From the NCBI GenBank assembly GCA_038222915.1, contig JBBRHH010000019.1, positions 1-23,701 on the forward strand: a stretch of DNA of 23,701 nucleotides. Direction: 5' to 3'. This document shows positions 1 to 7,700 of the stretch, piece by piece; position 1 is the first letter of the stretch; every line of letters begins with the position of its first letter. The stretch is from JBBRHH01 sp038222915. Its GTDB lineage: Bacteria > Planctomycetota > Phycisphaerae > Tepidisphaerales > Tepidisphaeraceae. Both the position numbers and the translations under genes were made by a program. The notes below the pieces were generated by a model that made no database searches, was not told the DNA's origin, and saw only the letters and a list, made by a program, of their open reading frames with translations.

Positions 1-1047
1 CGGCCGATTCGGCGCAGTCATCTCAAAACCAATGTCGTCCGTGTCCACCACCCGCAGCGCCTCCACCAGGTAAGACGGATTAAATCCGATCTCCATGTCC
101 GGCCCATCGTACTTGCAGGCAAAGTTCACCGTAGATTCGCCGGCCACTGGGCTCAGGCAGCTCAGCACCAGCCCCGTCTTCGAAAACTTTAATCGGATCC
201 CCTTGCTCTCTTCAGTCGTCACCAGCGCCGCCCGCCGGATCGCGCTTAAAAAGTCCGCAGTGCTCGCGGTCACCTTGCGATCGGTATCCTTCGGAATCAC
301 GTCTTCAAACGGGGGGAACTGCCCTTCCACCAGTGAGCTGGTCAGCGTCGCGTTGGCCGTGTGCACAATCACCTGGTTCTCGCGAATCTGAAACCCAACC
401 ATCTCCTCGGGGTTGTCGATCAATCGTTCCACCAGCGACAACGCCTTCACCGGAATGATCGCCTTCAACCCTTCCTTGTCCCCCTTCGACGCCACGCTCA
501 GTTCGCCCTTCGCCTGCGCCAGCCGATGTCCGTCCGTGCTGACAAACACCAGGTTCTTCCCTTTCGCCACCACCAACACGCCGTTGAACGCGTACCGCGT
601 GCTCGCCTTCGCCGCTGCAAAAACGGTCTGCCCGATCAGTTGCTTGAGCTGTCCGCCCTGCACCTCGAAATCGGCCTCGCCTTCAAAACCCGGCACCGGC
701 GGAAAACTCTCCACCGGCTGGGTTGGAATTTTGAACAGCGAATCCTGTCCCTTGATCAGCGCCTGCTCCCCCGAAGATTCGATGCTCAGCGTGTCATCGA
801 TGCTCTCGCGAACGATGTCGCGCAGCTTGTCGGCCTGAAGCAGCATCTCCCCCGGCTGGCTCACCTCCACCTGGTTGTCCTTGTACCGGATCGCTACCTC
901 GAGATCGGTCGCGCTGATGGTCAGCTCGGAGCCTTCCGCCGCCAGCTTCACGCACTGCAGCACCGGTTTGGGCGTACGCGTCGCCACGACGTTGCCGGCG
1001 ACCGTCAACGCTTCGAGCAAAGCCCCCCGATTGCAGATCACTTTCAT
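1..1047 (-). CDS. dnaN: DNA polymerase III beta subunit (sliding clamp), 3' end cut by window edge
   Basis: Sliding clamp that encircles DNA and tethers the replicative polymerase in the cytoplasm. I translated the minus strand from the ATG at 1047. The frame stays open to base 1, giving 349 residues. It starts MKVICNRGALLEALTVAG and contains VLQCVKLAAEGSELTISATD, STRYAFNGVLVV, FVSTDGHRLA, VEGQFPPFEDVIP and an end-domain stretch YLVEALRVVDTDDIGFEMTA. This order is typical of the three clamp folds of DnaN. Family members run to about 365-380 residues, so only some 20-30 C-terminal residues lie off the left edge. A purine-rich GGAAGGA lies just upstream of the ATG. No dnaA is seen next to it. 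Upstream comes a 429-base gene-free stretch with DnaA-box-like words, then the VIT gene on the same strand. Identity is firm. Confidence 0.96.
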   Translation of the reverse strand, partial: MKVICNRGALLEALTVAGNVVATRTPKPVLQCVKLAAEGSELTISATDLEVAIRYKDNQVEVSQPGEMLLQADKLRDIVRESIDDTLSIESSGEQALIKGQDSLFKIPTQPVESFPPVPGFEGEADFEVQGGQLKQLIGQTVFAAAKASTRYAFNGVLVVAKGKNLVFVSTDGHRLAQAKGELSVASKGDKEGLKAIIPVKALSLVERLIDNPEEMVGFQIRENQVIVHTANATLTSSLVEGQFPPFEDVIPKDTDRKVTASTADFLSAIRRAALVTTEESKGIRLKFSKTGLVLSCLSPVAGESTVNFACKYDGPDMEIGFNPSYLVEALRVVDTDDIGFEMTAPNRP

Positions 1048-1476
1048 GGACGTTCCTTCCTGTTCCAACGCACCGTTTCCTCCCGCTTGGAGGCGAACTG
1101 CGGAGTGTACCTCTTCTTACTTGTTTTTAAAACTTCAATACAGCAGCCGTAGTAATGATGCCTGGCGCATTGTGGGTAAGTTAATCTGCAAATATGCAAC
1201 CCCTAACATAACATCGACTTATAGTTGAGATTATCAGACTCATAATGTGGACAACCTGTTGGCAGCCATGTTGTGAGTCCAGCGCGGCAGGACCCGTCTG
1301 GCGACAGGGCCTGTCCTTCGGTCCGCCGGGCTGACGTGGGGACGATTCCCCCGCGCAGTTGTTGCGCCAAGCCAGATCAAGTTGTCCCCACCCCATCCAC
1401 GCAGGCTGGCGCAAGCCCGAATCCTGCGCATAATAACCAAAGGTGTAATCGGATCTTGTACGGGGGTTAACGCCGC
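1048..1476. other. gene-free region upstream of dnaN with DnaA-box-like 9-mers
   Basis: No convincing gene; the short open frames here lack family features. Roughly 1110-1245 is AT-rich compared with its surroundings. Three 9-mers resemble the DnaA box TTATNCACA. On the minus strand, TTACCCACA is at 1179-1171 and TTGTCCACA at 1254-1246, each one mismatch away. On the plus strand, TTGTCCCCA is at 1382-1390, two mismatches away. The last two lie in a near-perfect inverted pair, GGACAACCTG at 1249-1258 and CAAGTTGTCC at 1379-1388. The dnaN promoter must also lie here, but I could not pick a convincing -35/-10 pair. It could be an origin, a DnaA-controlled dnaN promoter, or chance. Confidence 0.4.
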
Positions 1477-2001
1477 TCAACTGCCCGCTCCAAACTTTCC
1501 AAGCCACAGCCCAACTCCAAACACAATCGCCCCGCCAACGATCACCTGAACCACAGTCCGCACCGGCGGCGCATCCATAAACTTAAAACGGATGTAGGCG
1601 ATCGCCAGCAACTCAATCACCACCACGATGTACGCAACGTGCAAAGCGACGGTGAGATTGCTCAACAGAAAGGGAAGCGTGTGCAACATGCCGCCGATCA
1701 CGGTCGCCATCCCCGTGATTGCCCCCCGCGCGAGCGGTTCGCCCCGCCCCGTCACCTTCCCATCGTCCGACAGCGCCTCGGCGAGTCCCATGCTGATTCC
1801 CGCTCCCACCGATGCCGCCAGCCCGACATAAAACGCAGTCAGCGTCTTCTGCGTCAGCCCCGCCGTTGCGAACAGCGGCGCAAGCGTTGAGACCGATCCG
1901 TCCATCAGTCCAAGCAACGCGGGTTGCACCTTCTGAAGCACAAAATCGTGCGCGGTGGAACGGGGAACAGGTTCAGCTTGATAGGCAGTGTCAACCGACA
2001 T
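1477..2001 (-). CDS. VIT/CCC1-family membrane protein
   Basis: A 174-residue integral membrane protein resembling the VIT1/CCC1 (DUF125) family of iron/manganese transporters, which move metal out of the cytosol or into storage. The N-terminal LLGLMDGSVSTLAPLFATAG resembles the family's first helix with its acidic residue. It is followed by GAGISMGLAEALSDDG, the usual second-helix motif with conserved Met/Glu. I see about four to five hydrophobic segments, near residues 27-45, 58-75, 93-112, 115-135 and 150-168. No ferritin-like N-terminal domain is present. The ATG at 2001 is the only nearby start. The catalase-family gene ends 42 bases upstream on the same strand, so the two probably form an operon, which fits peroxide/iron defence. 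Substrate is inferred from the family only; the residues of the metal-binding loop are not clearly recognisable. Confidence 0.75.
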   Translation of the reverse strand: MSVDTAYQAEPVPRSTAHDFVLQKVQPALLGLMDGSVSTLAPLFATAGLTQKTLTAFYVGLAASVGAGISMGLAEALSDDGKVTGRGEPLARGAITGMATVIGGMLHTLPFLLSNLTVALHVAYIVVVIELLAIAYIRFKFMDAPPVRTVVQVIVGGAIVFGVGLWLGKFGAGS

Positions 2002-2043
2002 GAGTGTATTCTACACCGAGTTTCTCCGCAGGCGCGTGCACGA

Positions 2044-3147
2044 TCAATCAGGCAACTCGTCAATGCTGCGCGGCTCGCCAGAAGGTCGCACGTTCATCTC
2101 ATGCCGAAAAGCGGCCGACATCTCGTACGATTTCTTACGCGCCCGCATGACATTCCCAAGCGGCCGGTGCGCCGCTAGCGCATGCCACGGATTAAACGCC
2201 AGCACCTCATCCACATAGACCCGCCGCTCCGGACTGTAAGCGTCCTGCGGCCCAACCGTCAGCCGTGCCACCGGTTGATATGGGCTTACCTCTTCCGGCC
2301 ACTGCACCGAAGCATCCTCCACCGGCATCGTCTTCAAATCCGTGCACAACTGCACACCCACATCCCACACCGCCGTCTCCGTCCTGAAAAAATTCACGAT
2401 CGCATCCCGCAGCGCCGAGTAATGCCCGTTCACATCAACGTGCTTGTCATGCAGTGCCTTCAGATTTTCTGACGCGGGCGTAAAGCAGATCTTCGCCACA
2501 TAATCCCCATAACGCAGCGCAGCGATGCTCGCAAAAGTCTCCCCCAGCGGATGCGTCTCCGGATGCCCAAGTTGCTTGAGCGTCCCGCTCTCCTGCCCGA
2601 CCAGGCCCAGCACGGCATTCGCCCCGCGCGCCGCCGCCGACACCAGCTTCTTCAAAACCTCCGAATCATTCACATTCTTTTCGAGGAACCGCAGCGCCTT
2701 CAAAAACCCCGCCGTGTCCGGACTCCCAAACGCCTTGTCGTTCACAAAAACAAAATCCTGCGTCGTCTGACCCTCATGCCCCGCCACCATCTCCATCCCC
2801 TCAACTCCCACCACCTTCAAGGCCATTCCGCGCGGCGTCGAAACACTGTCGGCCAGAATGTCGCCCGGATTGGTAGAGAAACGAATAATCGCCGGAAACC
2901 GCCCCGCCCGCGCAAACAACCCCTGTCGCAACGGTTCAGGAAGCTCATCCAGCACCTGAAGCTCCCCCTTCAAAAGCCCATGGCTCTTGGCATGCACGGC
3001 CCGCACCGCATGGCGATAACGGTCATTCATGATCTCGCTCAAGTGTCGCATGACACCGGCGATCTCATCAAATACCTTCTCCTCGTCGGGCTGAATCGTT
3101 TCGACGTCGTCTGAGTATCGAACGAAAGCTTGCGTTTGCGTATTCAT
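2044..3147 (-). CDS. catalase-family heme protein
   Basis: A 367-residue protein of the short heme-catalase-like family (catalase core without the long C-terminal flavodoxin-like part; typical catalases have about 480 or more). Near the N terminus RAVHAKSHG carries the presumed distal His. RFPAIIRFSTNPGD and STPRGMALKVVGVEG match the catalase core. Near the C terminus FNPWHALAAHRPLG is followed by RKKSY, an RxxxY arrangement matching the proximal heme-ligand Tyr of catalases. I chose the ATG at 3147 because the frame above it offers only a TTG at 3180. No signal peptide is visible, so it is likely cytoplasmic. It may remove hydrogen peroxide, or act as a peroxidase or allene-oxide-synthase-like enzyme; sequence alone does not decide. 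It is followed by the VIT-like gene after 42 bases and is divergent from the GH28-type gene, sharing a 69-base gap. Confidence 0.85.
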   Translation of the reverse strand: MNTQTQAFVRYSDDVETIQPDEEKVFDEIAGVMRHLSEIMNDRYRHAVRAVHAKSHGLLKGELQVLDELPEPLRQGLFARAGRFPAIIRFSTNPGDILADSVSTPRGMALKVVGVEGMEMVAGHEGQTTQDFVFVNDKAFGSPDTAGFLKALRFLEKNVNDSEVLKKLVSAAARGANAVLGLVGQESGTLKQLGHPETHPLGETFASIAALRYGDYVAKICFTPASENLKALHDKHVDVNGHYSALRDAIVNFFRTETAVWDVGVQLCTDLKTMPVEDASVQWPEEVSPYQPVARLTVGPQDAYSPERRVYVDEVLAFNPWHALAAHRPLGNVMRARKKSYEMSAAFRHEMNVRPSGEPRSIDELPD

Positions 3148-3216
3148 GATCTGTTGGCGAACTAGCAGGCGTTGTGCCAATGCGAATCACGAAAGAATCT
3201 TTATCATTCACGCCAC

Positions 3217-4758
3217 ATGAAACCCGCCATCCAAACCGCGCGTCGCGTGATGCCCTTCTTCGCTGTCACCGCCATGGTGTTGATCGTCTGCTACCGGCCC
3301 GCATTCACAGAGCCGCCAGCGACACATCCGACGGACACAAAGCCCTTCAACGTCCGCGACTACGGCGCGCTCGCCGACGGCAAAACCATCGACACCCCAT
3401 CCATCAACAAAGCCATCGACGCCTGCGCCCAATCCGGCGGCGGCACCGTCCTCTTCCCCGCCGGCGTCTACCTCTGCGGCAGCATTCACTTAAAGAGCCA
3501 CATCCAACTCCGCCTCGAACCCAACGCCGTCATTCTCGGCGCACAACAAAAATCCGGAGCATACGACGCCCCCGAACCCTTCGAGGGCAAGGCCTACCAG
3601 GACGGCGGCCACACCTACTTCCACAACAGCCTCATCTGGGGCGAAAACCTCGTCGACGTCTCCATCATCGGCCCAGGCATGATCAACGGCGGCGGCCTCG
3701 CCCTCAACGACAAAGACCCCAATCAGGGCGCGCTCAACCTCGGCGACAAAGCCATCGCCCTCAAATCCTGTCGCAACGTCCTGTTCCGGGACTTCACCAT
3801 CTTCCACGGCGGCCACTTCGCCATCCTCGCCACCGGCTGCGATAACATGACCGTCGACAACGTCATTATGGACACCAACCGCGACGGCATCGACATCGAC
3901 TGCTGCCGCAACGTCATGGTCTCCAACTGCCGCATCAACTCCCCCGACGACGACGGCCTCTGCCCCAAAAGCTCCTACGCCCTCGGCCGCCCCGTCATCA
4001 CCGAAAACCTCACCATCACCAACTGCCAGCTCTCCGGCTTCAAGGAAGGCACGCTCCTCGACGGCACCATGGTCCCAAGCGTCCAGCGCATGGGCCGCAT
4101 CAAGTTCGGCACCGAATCCAACGGCGGCTTCCGCAACATCACCGTCAGCAACTGCACCTTCCGCTGCTGCCGCGGCCTCGCCCTCGAGGAAGTCGACGGC
4201 GGCATCCTCGAAAACATCAACATCTCCAACATCACCATGATGGACGTCGCCCACTACCCCATCTACATCCGCCTGGCACGCCGCAACCGCGGCCCCGAAG
4301 GCACCCAGACCGGCCACATCAAAAACATCTTCATCTCCAACATCCTCGCCACCGGCATCGACCCCATGAGCGGCATCCAGATCACCGGCATCCCCGACCG
4401 CCCCATCGAAGGTGTCCGCCTGCAAAACATCCGCCTCCTCTTCAAAGGCGGGGGCACAAAGAAAGACGCCGACCGCGCCGTACCCGAAGATGAAAAAGGC
4501 TACCCCGAACCCTCAAACGTAGGCGTAATGCCCGCCTACGGAATCTTCGCCAGACACGTGCGCGACCTCGAGCTATCCGACATCCGCGTAGGCTTCGAAA
4601 AAGAAGACCAGCGCCCCGCCGCAATCTTCAACGACGTAGACGGCCTCGAGATCGATCACCTCAAGGCCCAGGTCGCCGAAGGCGCGCAGCGCGCCCGCTT
4701 CGACAACGTCAAGAACCTCATCGTCCGCAACTCCCCCGGCATCGAAGCGGAGAAATAA
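3217..4758 (+). CDS. secreted GH28-type (polygalacturonase-like) right-handed beta-helix protein
   Basis: A 513-residue protein with an N-terminal signal sequence (basic start, hydrophobic residues about 11-27). FNVRDYGALADGKTIDT and INKAIDACAQSGGGTV (residues 44-77) are the classical opening of GH28/pectate-lyase-like beta-helix enzymes. Repeating Asn-rich turns such as NITVSNCTF and NINISNIT build the helix to about residue 400. NRDGIDID at 221-228, DDDG at 244-247 and GRIKFGTES at 293-301 correspond to the GH28 NTDG, DD and RIK regions. The usual GHG motif between the last two is not visible; FKEGTLLDGT sits near there instead. It probably hydrolyses or cleaves uronic-acid-containing polysaccharides outside the cytoplasm, with substrate unknown. 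The ATG at 3217 is preferred over an upstream TTG at 3172 because it starts right at the signal peptide. Its stop codon abuts that of the convergent heparinase-like gene with no gap. Confidence 0.85.
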   Translation: MKPAIQTARRVMPFFAVTAMVLIVCYRPAFTEPPATHPTDTKPFNVRDYGALADGKTIDTPSINKAIDACAQSGGGTVLFPAGVYLCGSIHLKSHIQLRLEPNAVILGAQQKSGAYDAPEPFEGKAYQDGGHTYFHNSLIWGENLVDVSIIGPGMINGGGLALNDKDPNQGALNLGDKAIALKSCRNVLFRDFTIFHGGHFAILATGCDNMTVDNVIMDTNRDGIDIDCCRNVMVSNCRINSPDDDGLCPKSSYALGRPVITENLTITNCQLSGFKEGTLLDGTMVPSVQRMGRIKFGTESNGGFRNITVSNCTFRCCRGLALEEVDGGILENINISNITMMDVAHYPIYIRLARRNRGPEGTQTGHIKNIFISNILATGIDPMSGIQITGIPDRPIEGVRLQNIRLLFKGGGTKKDADRAVPEDEKGYPEPSNVGVMPAYGIFARHVRDLELSDIRVGFEKEDQRPAAIFNDVDGLEIDHLKAQVAEGAQRARFDNVKNLIVRNSPGIEAEK

Positions 4759-7700
4759 TCACCGCCACAACCACGCCGCCGGAATCGCCTGCGGCTTCTC
4801 CATCCCCGGCCCGGAAATCTGCAAATCCGGCTTCTCGCCGCTCCACGCGCAATCCCGAATCCCCTCAATCAGGTTAAGCCGCTTGGGCCCATCCATCCGG
4901 TAATCGATGTACACAATCTTGAACTCATGAAACCCCTTCTTCAGCGGCACGCTCCAGGTCCCAAGCCCATGCGCCCGCGTCGCCGGATACCAGTAGTTCA
5001 TCTCCTCCGCGCGCTTCGTCCGTTCCGCATCCGGATTCAGCGCATGCCCCACATAGCACTGCAACTCATACCCCGCGACCACGTCGCAATGCACATACTC
5101 ATGCGGTGCATGCAACGTATAAACCCCGTCCTCCGGCACCTTCAAATATCCGGTGTACTTAAACGCATAAGTCTTCTGCCGCGGCGCAAGCTTGTCGTTC
5201 AGTGAAGGGTTCTCCGCTGGAATCACCGACAGATCAAACAGATCATCCACAGACCCCTTCTTCACCGGCGTTTGCTTGTCCAGCGCCAGCCAAAGATCCT
5301 TCCAATACCCTTCGTAATATTCAAAGTTCAGCCCCTGATACTGCGGCTTCACATCCTCCGGCTTGCTCGCAAGCTTCTTCGTAAACACAGCGGAAGCCGT
5401 AGCCGTCGCCTGCGTCCCGCTAGTCTGCAACGGGTTGCTCACAACCCCAGGCCGATAAGCCCGCGCCTTCACCACCCCAGACCGATCCAGCTTGAACGGC
5501 CCCTTATAAGCAGTCGACTGCGGCGTCGGCTCCGTCCCATCCACGGTATAAGTCATCACCACGCCCGCCGTCGGACACTTCAGCGCCACATCCACATCAT
5601 CCACAAATACATCCGACCCCGGCAGAATCTGCACCGGACTGATCGGCCGATAGATCGCTACCGTCTGCACCTTCCCCGCCTCCAGCGAAGCCGGCACCGA
5701 AAACTCAAAATCCGACCCAGTCACGGCCACCGCCGCGCCTTTGATCTTCATCGACTTGCACCCAAGCGCAAGCCCCGTCACATCCTCCCCGGACTTCCCG
5801 CGCACAATCAGCAATGACTCCCCATCAATCTCAATCCCCTCGTTTTGCAACAGCCCGGCCCGACTCGTCGAAGCCAGATAAGTCACACGCACCCCATCCG
5901 GCGTCACCGCATCAAACGCCGTCGTCCCGTTCGTCCCCGGCAACTGCTTGATGCTCGCCAAGTCATTCTCCGTCCCGTCCGGCGTCGCCTTCTCCGGCGT
6001 AGGCTTGCGCGGAAACAGCGCCGTCACGATCTGCTGGTTCCCCTCACCCGCCCAAGTCACCGAAATCTTCTGCCGGTCATACATCTCCCCGCCGTTCTTG
6101 TCCGTCTTCGAAACATACTTCACCGGCGCATCGGTAAACTGATACATCGACAGATTCACATTCCCCACCACCACATCCCGAAGCTGATCCCAGCTCCACC
6201 ACTTGTCCGATTTCGTCCGCGCCGTCTTCACTGTCTTCGCCTCCGCATCCAGCGTGATCTCCTCAGGCGCAAACGCCGCATTGTCTCCCTTGCCCCGCTT
6301 CAGCGGAATCCACCACAGTTGCTCATATTCATGCTTCTTCGCGGTCAGCATCCGATCCGTCAAAATCCACAGCCCGGCCTTCCGCGCGAATAACACCAGC
6401 CGCTGATGCTGCACATCATCCAAAAACTCATCGCGCTTATGAAAATCGTTCGCATAAACCCCCGCATAAATCCCCTCCATCAAATTGAAGTTGTTCGAAG
6501 CATGCCACCGCCACGGCGACGGATCGCTCCAGCTCTGAATCAAATCCCCCCGATGCCCCGTCGGCCAGGCCGTCTTCGGCACATAAAAATCAAACTGCTG
6601 CCGCTTCCCGTCCACCATGATCGGCGAATGGTTGCGCACATAAGCGTGCACCAGGTCATCGCTGATCAAATCCATCCCATAAGCAGCCAGGCCAAAAATA
6701 TTGTTCTTCGATCCACTCCCCACCCCGCCGCACCCGGCAAAGGGCGAACAGAACATCGACCCATATCCATCATCCTTCCGCCATCCCGTCCGCGCAATGC
6801 TGTACCCGCCGTACGGAAACCAGTCGGCCGTATATTCCGGCGTCCCCACCGAGCCATCACCATACATCGTCGAATAAATCTTCGCCGCCGTCGGATCGTC
6901 CAGCATCGTCGGCACGCGGCCGAGCGCTTCCTTCAATTTGTACATCTTCTCCGTCGGCGGCTCCTGGTGCGTCACCAGCGGATACTGCCCGTTCGGCGTC
7001 CCCCAGCGCAGCGTATACCGCGCCCGCCGCTCCAGCCCCTCGGTAAGTTCGCGCTGCCACAGCGCCGTATGCGTATCCTTCTCCCACACCGGCAGATCCC
7101 AGTTCGACAGCACATCCCGGCTCTCCGTCAGCCGCAGCGCCGCCGCATTCACCAGCATCACAAAGTTATACCCCGGCCACTGGTGCGTCTCCGTCCCGTC
7201 CGGCAGCTCCTGCAGCGTCATGATGTCTTCAATGTTCCGCCGCCGCCCATCCCGAAAATAAACCGGCGCGGCCTTGAACTCATCGATCAACATCGCCAGC
7301 AGCATCGCCCCCGCCCCCGGCGTCCATGCGTTCGGATTCGACCGGTAATACACCACGTTGTTCAGCGGCGAATCCAGCGCCAGCTTCTTCAAAATCCGCG
7401 CAAACGCCGGCGCAGGAACCGCATCACTCTCCGCCGGCAGCGCGTTCGCGATCGCCGCAAACATCCGGATCGTCGTCACCACCGGATACATACAGTTGTC
7501 GTGCCCCACCACCGGATGCACTTCCGTCAGGAAGTTGCAGTTCATCGCCCAGTCATCCATGTACCCCACCCAACGCTTCAAATACTTCTCATCCTTCGTC
7601 GTCACATAAGCCGTAAACAGCGGCGTAAAAGCCTCTCCCCACCAAAGCTCGCGATACGGATACGACTGCCGTGTCTTGGTCGTATGCCCATACGGCGGCG

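Noticed and set aside
1181..1507. Minus-strand 108-residue frame in the dnaN upstream region
   Set aside because: No family features; it overlaps the end of the VIT gene and the DnaA-like words.
3490..4425. 311-residue minus-strand open frame opposite the GH28-type gene
   Set aside because: Composition is Ala/Val/Asp-rich with no family motif. It is a shadow of a GC-rich gene with strong third-position C.
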